Below are positions 15,190 through 24,061 of a stretch of 64,000 nucleotides of DNA, piece by piece. A model generated the notes under the pieces. The model was given only the letters and a program-made list of their open reading frames with translations. It ran no database searches and was not told the origin of the DNA. The position numbers were made by a program, and so were the translations under genes. The stretch is from a virus, in IMG/VR virus record IMGVR_UViG_3300036715_002961, positions 1 through 64,000 of that record. One strand, written 5' to 3'. Positions within the stretch are counted from its first letter, which is position 1. Each line of letters opens with the position of its first letter.

Positions 15190-16989
15190 TTATCCTTCCG
15201 TGCAGGTGGGGTCGTTGCAGAGGCTAAATCCGACGCCGCCCGCGCGGGCTGCCGAGCAGGCGGCATAGACGGAGGCGTTGGTAGCAGAGTCCTGGACGCT
15301 GGAGACGTCGAGCGGCGAGCCGTCGAGGTAGGCGACGCCATCGAAGTAGGCAATACCGTCGGAAATCACGGTTTCCTGTCGACAGATCTCGAAGTAGCCG
15401 CGAAAGTCGACCGTCGAGAGCAGGCACCGGCCGGGAATCGACGCGGTCGAGTCGGCGACGGCGGAGATCGTCGAGCCGAGGACGGCGCCGCCGGGGCGGT
15501 CGACGCGCATGCGGAGCGAAGTCACGTCGAAGCCGGGAAAGCGCTTCTCGCCGCGCGTGATGAGCAACAGACGATCGGGGCCGGTCAGCCACTGCCCGAC
15601 GGTTCCGCGGGCGTAGGCGAATCCGTCGCTGGCGCGTTCGAGGACGATAGGAGTTCCGGGCTCGTAGGATGCGTCAGGGGTGATGAAGAGGGCGAAGGCG
15701 ACGACAAGGCCGGTCGCGTCGAAAAAGTCGTCGGCGTCTGCGTAGACGCCCCGCAACGCGCCGAACCCGGCTTCTTCAAAACAGAATGGATCGTCGCCGA
15801 GAACGCGGGCGACTGCGCGGACGATCGCGGCGGGCGAGACCACGTCGGCGACGTTGGCGATGCGTTCGCGAAAATGCTCGTCGTCTTCGCCGATGGCGCG
15901 CGTGAGGTCGCCACGCTCGCGGGCGAGCAGGTCGAGCATGCCAGCGCGGCCGCCGGTCGGCTCGGATTCGTTGGAGACGGAGACGCCCCAGTCGGAAACC
16001 CAGTCGAGAACCCTCCATTCGGCGGTGCCGGTCTCAGGTACCCAAATCGGGCAATCGGCCAGAAATTCGACCGTCGTCGTCGAGCCGTCCGCGAGCGTCA
16101 GAACCGCGCCGACCGCGAGCGCCGAGGGGGAGCCGTCGCGCGACTCGATGACGAGGCGAGAGCCGTCAACCGACAGGCATACGCCCAACCAGCCGGGAAC
16201 CGACAGACGATCCCCAGGCAGGATCGAACCGACGGCGGCGACGTCGATCGATACGTCAATCGCGAGGCGAACCGACGAGCCGGCGACGGCGAACGGGCGA
16301 GCTAGGTCGGGTGGGAAGTAGGAAACCACGCGCGCGGCGAGGCCGGCGTTGCTTCCGGAGAGCATCAGAAAATACGAACCGACGTGCTCGGGGACGGGCA
16401 TGTCGGCGCGGTTGGGCGTTCGGATCTCGACGTAGATCGGCGCGGCCCCGCCGCCGCCGAGGGCGACCGTTGCTTCGTCACCGGAGAGTTGCACGCCGGC
16501 TTGGACGACCGACGAGATCGTTCCGGGGAGGGGGTTGTTGTAGCCGTAGCCGGGGCGGGTCGCGGCCGCGCGCACCACGCGAGGGGGCGACGAGCCAGGG
16601 GGGATCGCGACGCGGGCGGCGAGCGCATAGCGGCGGGTCGAGGGGTAGGCGACCGCGCCGGTCGGCGACGCGTCGACGTCGATCGCCTCGACCAACGCGC
16701 CCGACGAAAAAACGAGCGACCGATGATTGCGGTTGCCGCGGGCGATCGTCAGGTCGACAGTCGCGTGAGCGGGACCGCCCGCGGGTGGGGCGAGCTGGTC
16801 GCTGCTCTGGAGCAGGTAGAGCGATCCGAATGTCGTGTAGACGGCGTCGGCAACCCTCGCAAATTGCACGAACATCTGCGAAAAAATCTCGAGGCCGTTG
16901 CCGTCGCCCGCTCGCTCGAACGGACGGCGGTAGGACTGATCAAGGATCGATTTCCAGAGGGCGCGGATAGAGTCGACGGTGTGGCGCAT
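15190..16989 (-). CDS. Baseplate protein in gpI position
   Basis: A 599-aa protein from ATG 16989 (MRHTVDSIRALWKSILDQSY). A TTG at 17046 would add 19 residues containing TRVPL from a dispersed palindrome. The helical N-terminus (about 1-75) precedes a long beta-rich body with Gly/Asp loops and a Cys-containing C-terminus (SLCNDPTCTEG). It lies between the gpJ homologue and a fibre, where P2-like phages encode gpI, but it is about three times longer. I see no domain that fixes a biochemical role. Its start overlaps the small gene upstream. Confidence 0.75.
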   Translation of the reverse strand: MRHTVDSIRALWKSILDQSYRRPFERAGDGNGLEIFSQMFVQFARVADAVYTTFGSLYLLQSSDQLAPPAGGPAHATVDLTIARGNRNHRSLVFSSGALVEAIDVDASPTGAVAYPSTRRYALAARVAIPPGSSPPRVVRAAATRPGYGYNNPLPGTISSVVQAGVQLSGDEATVALGGGGAAPIYVEIRTPNRADMPVPEHVGSYFLMLSGSNAGLAARVVSYFPPDLARPFAVAGSSVRLAIDVSIDVAAVGSILPGDRLSVPGWLGVCLSVDGSRLVIESRDGSPSALAVGAVLTLADGSTTTVEFLADCPIWVPETGTAEWRVLDWVSDWGVSVSNESEPTGGRAGMLDLLARERGDLTRAIGEDDEHFRERIANVADVVSPAAIVRAVARVLGDDPFCFEEAGFGALRGVYADADDFFDATGLVVAFALFITPDASYEPGTPIVLERASDGFAYARGTVGQWLTGPDRLLLITRGEKRFPGFDVTSLRMRVDRPGGAVLGSTISAVADSTASIPGRCLLSTVDFRGYFEICRQETVISDGIAYFDGVAYLDGSPLDVSSVQDSATNASVYAACSAARAGGVGFSLCNDPTCTEG

Positions 16990-17116
16990 GGGGGGCTCGA
17001 ATGGTTCGGATTTGGGCGAGAGAGGAACCCGGGTTCCCGTCGACAATGACGACGACCGAACCGTCGGGCCGGTGGACGAGGCGCACGCGGCTCGACGCGA
17101 GATGCGCCGCGCTCAT
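16940..17116 (-). CDS. Small overlapping gene (58 aa)
   Basis: ATG 17116 overlaps the gpJ stop (ATGA). The first 28 residues (SSRVRLVHRPDGSVVVIVDG) look like a genuine small beta-rich protein. After the dispersed palindrome, which encodes NPGS, the sequence becomes Arg/His/Pro-rich and overlaps the next gene. The palindrome may have been inserted at the original end of this gene and extended it. Function unknown. Confidence 0.5.
   Translation of the reverse strand: MSAAHLASSRVRLVHRPDGSVVVIVDGNPGSSLAQIRTIRAPHAPHRRLYPRPLEIDP
17023..17038. repeat. Dispersed palindrome, copy 5
   Basis: Core GAACCCGGGTTC at 17025-17036, at the junction of the gpJ, small and gpI-position genes. Confidence 0.9.
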
Positions 17117-18249
17117 GCGAGGATCTGGACGGTTTCGGTCGTGGCGCGGATCGTTTGGCCGACGTCGGGAACCAGGTCGCCCGCGGGCTCGACGATGCAG
17201 TTGGCGTCGACGATGACGCCGAGGTCGTTGTACCGCTTCAAAACGGTAATAAGGTCGCTGACGTAGAGCGGCTGATTCGGCGCAAGGCCTTGCGTGAACG
17301 CGACGATCGCTGCGTTCATTTGAGCCGCGAGCGTCACTGAATCGACGTTCGCGCGGTAGCGAACGCGGGCGACGATCGGAACAACGACAGGAATCGAAGT
17401 TCGGACCAGAACGGCGACGCCGCCGGCGCGCCATTCGCGAAGGGCCGTTTCGACCTCGGTTGCAAGCGCGCGCGAGGCGACGCCGGTGGAGTCGGCGATG
17501 AACAGCTCGACGACGCGGGCGGGGACGACCGAGGGGAGGTCGCGGTAGGTTCCTCCTTCGAGCGGCGCGAGGACCTCGATGGCGACCGCCTGAACCACGC
17601 CGGGGACGCTGAGGCCGCCGGTCTCGATGGCGTCGAGGGTTCCGCGCGCGAGGGCGCGGGCAAACTTTCGGGCGCGAGCGCGAAATGCGTCGTCGAGTTC
17701 GCGATCTTCGCCGCCGGCCGCCGCTTCTTCGTTTGTGATCTCGATGGTCTTGTCGAAGATCTCGCCGGGCCGCGCGAATCGGTTGATGGCACCGCGGGCG
17801 ACGCGCGTCTCGGAGCCGGCTTTGGTCGAGCGAACTCGGCCTTGGGAAAAGAGATCTGTTGGACCGAATGAGATGGGCGTTTGAACGAGGAACTCGACGT
17901 TGCCCGCGACGACGCGCGTGCCGACTGGGACCGTTCCGGCGCCGCCGGCGAAGGTCGGGCGCGAAAGCTGAATATCAGTTCTGCTCGGCGACGCACCGTG
18001 GCGGGTGAACCGGTAGCGGTCGAAAACGATGCGGTCGAGGTCGTCCTTCTCCGCGCTTTCGATGAGCAGTTTCGATGCCTCAAACGCAATCGCCGACACG
18101 ATCACCGCGCCGATCATCGCGGCGGTTTGCACGATGATGTTCGCTTGCGACCCTTCGAGGTCGATGAGTTTCGGGTCGAGCTTTTTCGCGCACCCGCGGA
18201 CGAACGCGCGCCCGCGGGCGAAGAGGTCTACTCGGCTGGGCAGGTCCAT
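17113..18249 (-). CDS. Baseplate J-like protein
   Basis: A 378-aa protein typical of the gpJ/gp47 baseplate wedge family in length and layout. It has a helical N-terminus (IIVQTAAMIGAVIVSAIAFE), a central beta domain with paired Gly-rich loops (GTVPVGTRVVAGNVEFLVQ), a conserved region ARALARGTLDAIETGGLSVP, and a C-terminal domain ending with an alpha/beta unit (PLYVSDLITVLKRYNDLGV). It lies directly after the gpW/gp25-like gene, as in P2 and Mu-like phages. Its stop overlaps the following small gene by 4 nt. Confidence 0.88.
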   Translation of the reverse strand: MDLPSRVDLFARGRAFVRGCAKKLDPKLIDLEGSQANIIVQTAAMIGAVIVSAIAFEASKLLIESAEKDDLDRIVFDRYRFTRHGASPSRTDIQLSRPTFAGGAGTVPVGTRVVAGNVEFLVQTPISFGPTDLFSQGRVRSTKAGSETRVARGAINRFARPGEIFDKTIEITNEEAAAGGEDRELDDAFRARARKFARALARGTLDAIETGGLSVPGVVQAVAIEVLAPLEGGTYRDLPSVVPARVVELFIADSTGVASRALATEVETALREWRAGGVAVLVRTSIPVVVPIVARVRYRANVDSVTLAAQMNAAIVAFTQGLAPNQPLYVSDLITVLKRYNDLGVIVDANCIVEPAGDLVPDVGQTIRATTETVQILA

Positions 18250-18262
18250 GCCTGCGACGGTA

Positions 18263-19114
18263 TCAGGGCGACAAAATGGAGGCGGTGATGCGCCGGGTTT
18301 TCCCGTCGACGAGCGTGGCGTCGAGGACCATTTTGAGGACGTTTGGAGTCGGGCGCGAGAACGTGACTGCGACTTTTTTCGCCGCCGGATCTTTGCTGAA
18401 CTCGCGCTCGGCGCTTACGGCAAGGTCGACGAGGGTTTTAGAGCGGGCGAGACGTTTGACGTAGTCGGGGAGGCCGAGGCCGTAGGTGGGCGCCCACGCA
18501 AATCCGGCGGGGCGAACGACCGCGCGGCGGATGGCGCGCGCCTTGAACCCGGCGATCGGATCGTCGAGATCGTAGTCGCCCTCGTCTCCGACGGAGATCG
18601 TACCGAGCAGGTCGACCGAAGGTGTGGTCGCAAAGTCGACGTTCGAAACGTCCTCGGCCGTCGCGGGGGAGGTCGAGAGCAGGTCGAGACCGGGAAAGTA
18701 TGCACTGCCCGTCGGGAGTTCGTCGCCCGCTTGCGAGAACACGGACGCGAGGATCCGCAGCTCGTAAACGCCCGGGAACCCAGAAAGGGGGCGGTCGAGA
18801 ATCAGGTCGGCGAACGGCTGCGCCTCGGCCGTGGTCATGTCGGTGATCGGAGGGCGCTCGACGGCGACGATGCGAACGGGGCGAGGCGGTTGGTTTTCAG
18901 GGTCAAGGGTCCCGGGGACCGGCTCGACGGCGAACACGCCGGGCCGAGCCGCATCGCCGGCGACGAACGTGCGGTTGAGACGCAGGGGAAGCGAAAACTC
19001 GATGCGAATGCGGTTCTCGGCGACGACGCCGACGCCGCGGATCTGCATGAAACCGACGCCGACGCCGCCGCCGAAACTACCCGCGCCCCATAGGTCCGCT
19101 CCCCAACCGCTCAT
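18263..19114 (-). CDS. Baseplate protein with gpW/gp25-like C-terminal domain
   Basis: A 283-aa protein. The first 25 residues are Gly/Trp-rich (SGWGADLWGAGSFGGGVGVG). Residues 25-170 are a beta-rich extension. The C-terminal third (from about 205, PAGFAWAPTYGLGLPDYVKR, with EREFSKDP) has the pattern of the gpW/gp25 wedge protein, including the F-W-x-x-YGLGL opening. It sits between gpV-side and gpJ genes as expected. The long N-terminal domain is unusual for this family, which is normally about 100-130 residues. Confidence 0.75.
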   Translation of the reverse strand: MSGWGADLWGAGSFGGGVGVGFMQIRGVGVVAENRIRIEFSLPLRLNRTFVAGDAARPGVFAVEPVPGTLDPENQPPRPVRIVAVERPPITDMTTAEAQPFADLILDRPLSGFPGVYELRILASVFSQAGDELPTGSAYFPGLDLLSTSPATAEDVSNVDFATTPSVDLLGTISVGDEGDYDLDDPIAGFKARAIRRAVVRPAGFAWAPTYGLGLPDYVKRLARSKTLVDLAVSAEREFSKDPAAKKVAVTFSRPTPNVLKMVLDATLVDGKTRRITASILSP

Positions 19115-19350
19115 GCATCCTCTGTATCAGGATCGGGATCGCGGACCGCCGTCCGGCCGCCGCCATATTTCGCATCGCCCGCGACGTTGATCGGCGAGGA
19201 CGGCGAGCAGGACAAAACCAGCGTGGGGGTCGGAAGCGCGGGGATCGGGATCGGGGGGAGCGATGGCAGGACAAACCCAAACGAAAACGACGGCAACGAC
19301 AGGCCGATGCCGCACAATTTCGCCGAGTTCGTAGGATCGTCGAACGCCAT
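19111..19350 (-). CDS. Small Pro/Ser-rich hydrophobic protein
   Basis: A 79-aa protein joined to the next gene by ATGA. The centre is a Pro-Ile/Leu-rich hydrophobic run (LPSLPPIPIPALPTPTLVL) with two Cys residues, and the C-terminus is acidic. It lies directly after the gpV spike gene. This place would suit a spike-tip or PAAR-like protein, but the composition does not show a PAAR fold. Function unknown. Confidence 0.65.
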   Translation of the reverse strand: MAFDDPTNSAKLCGIGLSLPSFSFGFVLPSLPPIPIPALPTPTLVLSCSPSSPINVAGDAKYGGGRTAVRDPDPDTEDA

Positions 19351-19359
19351 GGCGTGAGC

Positions 19360-20361
19360 TTACAGCAAGAGGCCGACTCTGCCGAGGCCCGGACGAAACT
19401 GCGGGAGGCCGAGAGCGATCGGATCGGGTAGTTGCGCGGCGAGGGCCGCTTGGAGGCTCGCTTGAATCGAGGTCGCGGAAAGGTCGCCGCCGGGGGCGGG
19501 GCCGATGGGGGTCGGGGCAACTGTTCCCAAAATCGCCGGGCTCATGATGGCCGACAGGGCCGCCTGCGGGTTGATGGCGTAGGTGGCCAGAAACGCCGGG
19601 CCGGCGAACCCGGTGGCGACGGCCGAAGCGACGAAGTTTGCGAGCAGCGCGACGACCTGCTCGACCGAAATTGCGTGACCGACCGCGCCGAGGCCGGCCG
19701 ATCCGATCTCGACGGTTCCCGTGGTTGAAAGCTTGGTCGCCGAGCCGATTTCGAGCTGCGCGTCGCCAGCGCGTAGGACGACCTGATTTTTGGCAGGGTA
19801 CGCCTGAACGGCGGTCGAGCCGCCCACGAAACCGAGCGCGTCGTCGCTCAAAAACAGCTGGCCGCCACCGCCACCGCCGATGACGACCTGCCCGGCGAGG
19901 TCGATGCCGATCTGCGCGCCCGTCGCCGACGAGCGGATCAGGTAGCCGCTGTCGGTTTCGATCAGCATCGCCGGCCGCTGCTTCGCGAACGCGACCGCGT
20001 TGGTCGTGACGTCGACGCCGGCGACTGTCACCGGGAATTTGTCGATGCCGTTGGAGAGCCGCCCGATGATGACCGGGAAGGCGGATTCCATGCCTTCGGG
20101 AAGCGCGACGAGAACCTCGTCGCCATCGATGAGCGGGGACCATTCGCCCTCGCCGACGCCAGAAATGCGCATGGCGACGCGGGCGCGGACGGTCGTGCCG
20201 CTCGGCTGGAGCGTCACGGTTACGGCGGGGCCATCTTCGGTCAGCTCGACGCTGCGAGCGCCGGGGGTATCCGCGTCGACGATGCCGATCGAAATCCATT
20301 GCCGCGTGTCCGCGCCCGGGCCGGAAAACGCGCGCCCCATCGTCTCGTGGTCGAAGCTCAT
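19360..20361 (-). CDS. Baseplate assembly protein V-like (spike)
   Basis: A 333-aa protein. The N-terminal OB-like domain contains WISIGIVDADT, VRARVAMRISGVGEGEWSP and GDEVLVALPEG followed by VIIGRLSNG. This series is typical of gpV/gp5-type spike proteins. A Gly-rich beta region (VVIGGGGGGQLFLSDDALG) suggests a beta-helical needle, and the C-terminus is Ala/Pro-rich and helical. It is the trimeric tail spike/hub component preceding gpW and gpJ. The start at 20361 lacks a strong Shine-Dalgarno. Confidence 0.87.
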   Translation of the reverse strand: MSFDHETMGRAFSGPGADTRQWISIGIVDADTPGARSVELTEDGPAVTVTLQPSGTTVRARVAMRISGVGEGEWSPLIDGDEVLVALPEGMESAFPVIIGRLSNGIDKFPVTVAGVDVTTNAVAFAKQRPAMLIETDSGYLIRSSATGAQIGIDLAGQVVIGGGGGGQLFLSDDALGFVGGSTAVQAYPAKNQVVLRAGDAQLEIGSATKLSTTGTVEIGSAGLGAVGHAISVEQVVALLANFVASAVATGFAGPAFLATYAINPQAALSAIMSPAILGTVAPTPIGPAPGGDLSATSIQASLQAALAAQLPDPIALGLPQFRPGLGRVGLLL

Positions 20362-20382
20362 GTCGCGAGAGTAGACAAAATG

Positions 20383-20424
20383 AAAACCGCCCACGACGCA
20401 GAGAGGGGAATGCGTCGCAGGCGG
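20383..20424 (-). terminator. Rho-independent terminator after the UvrD gene
   Basis: On the minus strand CCGCCTGCGACGCA pairs with TGCGTCGTGGGCGG (14 pairs including two G-U), followed by TTTTCATTTT. It lies 27 bp after the helicase stop and 22 bp before the gpV start. Confidence 0.8.
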
Positions 20425-20450
20425 CGCCCAACATGGGCAAGGGCGATCTA

Positions 20451-22277
20451 TCACGGATAGGGCGGAAGGTCGTCCTCGCCGCAAATGCACGGGCCCATCG
20501 GGCCGCTCAAACAGTGCGGGCAACCGAGGATCGGGGGAGAAGGGGCCGGCGGTTCGGGGGGCAACCCAATGTCCTCGCGGGTTAGACCGAACGGAGCCGC
20601 GTCCGCCTCCGCGTCGTCGAGGTCTTCGAGGTTGTGGTGCGTTCCAGGATTGAAACGCGGAGCGGGGAGCGATTGAATCGGGCGACGACGACCTTTGAAC
20701 GGGGCGCCGCCGGGCGGGCCGTCCCAGACGTATACCAGCTCGTTTTTGGCGCGGGTCGTCGCGACGTAGAGCATGTTGCCCTCTTCGAGACTTAGGGCCG
20801 GGCGGTAGGTCGATCGCAGGCAATAGACGCGGTCGGCTTCGAGGCCCTTGGCCTTGTGCGTCGTCGCGAGCGTGATCCGATTCGGCGAAACCGCGCCGCC
20901 GGTTTCCTCGACGAACATGTCGTCGATCTTGGCGAGCAGCGCCGCGATGGTGTCGATCTCTTCGCAGATCGCGCCGAGGGCCGCGCGCGTGTCGTGCAGG
21001 TCCTCAATGCTGGCGCGCGCGTTGCGCTTCAAACGCTTTTTCGCCGTCTTGGCTACCCATGCGTCAACCCATTCGAGAAAGTCCTCGACGGTCCGTTTCT
21101 GGCTGCGCGTGACCATGTTTCGAAGCTCCGCGCCGAGGTCGCGACCGAGCATCTTGGCGCGTCGACCGTCCTTGAAAAGGCCGAGCAAAAGCTTGACGAG
21201 GGGGGCGTTCGAACGGCTGACGACGAAATCGCCGGGGACCAGGACGGGAAGCAATCCGTCGAGCTGCATGGAGCGGACGACGCCGGCGGGGTTGTTTGGG
21301 CCGGCCTCGTAGTCGGGGACCAGCGCGCGGGCCTCGGCGACGATCGATTTGGCGCAGCGGTAGGTGGTCGAGAGGGCGAGACGCTTCGCGCCGAGGGTGC
21401 GGACGATGTAGTCGATGCCGTCGTCCATGGCACCGCGGAACCCGTAGATCGCCTGGCGGTCGTCGCCGACGGCAACGATCCGACCGCCGGGGCGGAGCAT
21501 GCGCAGGCAAAGAGCGACCTGAGCCTCGTTGAGGTCCTGCGTCTCGTCCACGAAAACTCGGTCGAACTTCCAGAGTTTGATCGAGGGATGCACGGCCGGG
21601 ATGTAGATTTGGTCGTCGTAGTCGATGACCGTCCAGTCGTTGAGGCAGCTCGAAATCGCAGAAATTACAATAGAAATCGCCCGGTCGTAAAGCGCACTCC
21701 AGTTGGGATCGCTCTCGTCGGTCAAGATCTCAAGGTCCGGATGGCGGACCATGACGACCTCGCGAATTTTCTTTGCGGCCGCGCAGTTTTCCGGAGACGA
21801 CAGACTCCACGGGCCGCGCAGCTGCGGGACGACCGCGTAGGATTTCGCGAGGCTCGCGAGCTTCGCGAGGCCCCAGTAGCTGAGGGACTTTTCAAGACCA
21901 GCCTCGACGATCGTGCGCTTGATGATCGCGATCGTACGGTCCTTGTCAACTTCGGGGCGGACGCCGCCGTTGGCCTTCGAGCCGAGCTGCCGAAAGCCGT
22001 ATGCGTGGCAGGTCAAAACGTCGACGGCGACGTCGCTGAGGCGCGTGCGCATTTCGGCTGCAATGTCTCGGCCAAAAGCTACGACGGCAATCGTCGCGCC
22101 CGCGGGGACGCGGCGAACCGCTTCCTCGATGGTCGTCGATTTGCCGCTACCGGCGCGAGCGACGACCACGGTATGTCCGCGCCCGCGAGCCACATCGTCG
22201 AAGATGGCCTGCTGCGCGAATGACCAGACGCGCGCGGGCTGCGGAGGACCGAGAAAATCGTCGATTTCGTTCATCAT
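20451..22277 (-). CDS. UvrD/PcrA-type superfamily 1 helicase
   Basis: A 608-aa helicase. Walker A VARAGSGKSTT is near residues 39-49, motif II is FVDETQDL, the Q/motif III region is GDDRQAIYGFRGA, motif V/VI are LATTHKAKGLEADRVY and LYVATTRAKNELVYV. A C-terminal Cys cluster (CPHCLSGPMGPCICG) may bind zinc. It may act in recombination, repair or displacement of bound proteins. It is flanked by its own promoter and terminator inside the baseplate operon, so it behaves as an autonomous inserted gene. Two successive ATGs (22277, 22274) are possible starts. Confidence 0.93.
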   Translation of the reverse strand: MMNEIDDFLGPPQPARVWSFAQQAIFDDVARGRGHTVVVARAGSGKSTTIEEAVRRVPAGATIAVVAFGRDIAAEMRTRLSDVAVDVLTCHAYGFRQLGSKANGGVRPEVDKDRTIAIIKRTIVEAGLEKSLSYWGLAKLASLAKSYAVVPQLRGPWSLSSPENCAAAKKIREVVMVRHPDLEILTDESDPNWSALYDRAISIVISAISSCLNDWTVIDYDDQIYIPAVHPSIKLWKFDRVFVDETQDLNEAQVALCLRMLRPGGRIVAVGDDRQAIYGFRGAMDDGIDYIVRTLGAKRLALSTTYRCAKSIVAEARALVPDYEAGPNNPAGVVRSMQLDGLLPVLVPGDFVVSRSNAPLVKLLLGLFKDGRRAKMLGRDLGAELRNMVTRSQKRTVEDFLEWVDAWVAKTAKKRLKRNARASIEDLHDTRAALGAICEEIDTIAALLAKIDDMFVEETGGAVSPNRITLATTHKAKGLEADRVYCLRSTYRPALSLEEGNMLYVATTRAKNELVYVWDGPPGGAPFKGRRRPIQSLPAPRFNPGTHHNLEDLDDAEADAAPFGLTREDIGLPPEPPAPSPPILGCPHCLSGPMGPCICGEDDLPPYP

Positions 22278-22326
22278 GGGAATGCTCCGATGGCGGATTG
22301 CTTGCCCGCCCGTGTGGTGTCATTCA

Positions 22327-22355
22327 CCGATAAACCGGAGAGCGTTCGCGCGCAA
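22327..22355 (-). promoter_or_regulatory. Shared-class promoter for the UvrD gene
   Basis: TTGCGC (22355-22350), 17 bp, TATCGG (22332-22327), with the CTCTCCGGTTTAT block shared with three other promoter copies near 62-64 kb. It lies 50 bp upstream of the helicase ATG and just past the hub-gene stop. Confidence 0.75.
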
Positions 22356-22360
22356 GGGTT

Positions 22361-24061
22361 TTATTTGCGAGACGGGTCGTCGACGTCGATCCGGGCCTCA
22401 ACGTAGGTCGCCAGCTGCAGAGAGACTTCGAGGCCGGTGTCGACTCCCCAGACGATGTTGGCCTCGCGAAGCGCAAAAAAGCGCTGCACGGCCACGTTGG
22501 AGCGAGCAGCCTCGTAGGCCTGCGCGAGTTCGAGCGAGTAGCCAAGGTTGGTCATGTAATCGACCAGGGCGCCGTTGTTTTGCAGTAGCGCGTCGAGCGC
22601 GAACGCCTCGTTGCGCAGCTCAAACAGATCGCCGGGGCGGACGTAGAGCAGGTCGGGAAAGCGGTTGTCGCCGCCCCAGCTCGCGAGCGCGGGGGTTTTG
22701 ACCGTCGCGACGAGCTGCATGCGGTTCTTGTTTTCGTAAATGCTCTTGGCCGCCTTCGCGAGTAGGGCCTGGTCGGTGCACGATCCGGCGGGGAGCCGAA
22801 CTACATGCCATTCGTGCTCCTCTTTGCCACCAGGTTTCGCGGACACAACGCGATCTTTGGGGCCGGGGTAGCGCGCGACGACGACGCTCTTGCGGGCGGG
22901 GTTGTAGCAACGGACCTCCACGTTTTTGGCGTCCGCGTGCGCGAAGTCACGGTCGATCGTCATGGTCTCGACGTTGCCGCCGAAGATCATCTGCCTAGCC
23001 TCGGCGCGCTCGCCCGACGGAAGCGAACGCCCGCGGTAGGGATCGTCGCCGCGAGGGGACTTTTTGCCAGAGACGAGGCCGCTGGCCTGCTGCAAAATGA
23101 CCGAGTCCAGCTCGATGCGGACGTTGTAGCCGAGCGAGCCGAGGGCGTTGGTCAGGTACTCGATGACACTGGTCGAGTCACCGCCCGTCGCACCGCCGCC
23201 GCCGCTCGGAGCGGGGCCAAGATGGGGCGGGAACGACCCCTTGGCGAGCGACGCTTCGAGCTTCGGCGGGACCTCGTCGGCGGGCAAATGCAGAACCGAT
23301 AGGCCTTCCATTTGCGGGAAGTGCGCGAGGTATTTTGCGGCCGCTTCGTCGATCGGGATCTTCGGGTCGAGGCGCAAGTTGGGGGGCGCCTTTTGCGCGT
23401 CGAGCAGCGTGAAGTTGTCACGGCACGCGATCTTGCAGACGGCCAGATCGTCTTGAAATGCGATGCTCCATTTGTCTACCCAGCCAGCAAAAACACGCGT
23501 CGACGCGACCTCGCCGGTGTCGGGAACGACGAATGTGTCAGGGCACTGGAGGCGCGAAACATTCACGCCGGGGGCGGCGGCGCGCTGGAGGCCTTCGTTG
23601 CCGGCGGCCGCGTCCTGGGCGTCGATCGTCCCCATGAAAACCTCAACGGCCGCGGCGCGAATGCAGCGCGGATCGAACGGGCAATCGGCAAACAGGAAGT
23701 CGCAGTTGAACGTGTCGGCCGTACGCGAAACCATGCGCAAATTCGCAGAGATCGGAACCACACCGGGGACCGTAAACGTGAGCGTCGAAATGTCGTCGAC
23801 GCTCGCGGTCGGGGCTGGCGCGCCAGCGTTGATGCGGGCTGTCTTGCCGCGTAGGACCAGGCGACGCCGTCCCGCCGAGTCGGTTTCCGTCTCGACTGTC
23901 AGATCGTCGCGGGGGACCGAGACGCCTTTGAGGTTTTTGGTCGTTTTGGCGGGTGGTTTCGAGGCGAGTTCGGTGGGCGAGAACTCTTCGAATCGCAGGA
24001 TCAAACGAACCTTGCAAGCCGAGTAGTAGCTCTGCTCGGGCTGGTCACTGTAGTTGATCAT
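22361..24061 (-). CDS. Baseplate hub protein (gpD/gp27-like by position)
   Basis: A 566-aa, beta-rich protein starting MINYSDQPEQSYYSACKVRL, joined to the LysM gene by ATGA. It includes a Cys-containing segment (FADCPFDPRCIRAAAVEVFM), a Gly-rich linker (PAPSGGGGATGG, near residue 290) and a C-terminal domain with WGGDNRFPDLLYVRPGDLFE. Its size and place between the LysM protein and gpV match tail hub (late control D / gp27) proteins. The family is assigned mainly by gene order. Confidence 0.78.
   Translation of the reverse strand: MINYSDQPEQSYYSACKVRLILRFEEFSPTELASKPPAKTTKNLKGVSVPRDDLTVETETDSAGRRRLVLRGKTARINAGAPAPTASVDDISTLTFTVPGVVPISANLRMVSRTADTFNCDFLFADCPFDPRCIRAAAVEVFMGTIDAQDAAAGNEGLQRAAAPGVNVSRLQCPDTFVVPDTGEVASTRVFAGWVDKWSIAFQDDLAVCKIACRDNFTLLDAQKAPPNLRLDPKIPIDEAAAKYLAHFPQMEGLSVLHLPADEVPPKLEASLAKGSFPPHLGPAPSGGGGATGGDSTSVIEYLTNALGSLGYNVRIELDSVILQQASGLVSGKKSPRGDDPYRGRSLPSGERAEARQMIFGGNVETMTIDRDFAHADAKNVEVRCYNPARKSVVVARYPGPKDRVVSAKPGGKEEHEWHVVRLPAGSCTDQALLAKAAKSIYENKNRMQLVATVKTPALASWGGDNRFPDLLYVRPGDLFELRNEAFALDALLQNNGALVDYMTNLGYSLELAQAYEAARSNVAVQRFFALREANIVWGVDTGLEVSLQLATYVEARIDVDDPSRK

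Noticed and set aside
19127-20440. 437-codon minus-strand frame overlapping the gpV gene
   Set aside because: Very Arg-rich sequence with no fold, overlapping a gene with clear gpV motifs and codon bias in another frame.
20856-22223. 455-codon plus-strand frame opposite the UvrD gene
   Set aside because: Antisense shadow; the minus strand shows all UvrD helicase motifs.
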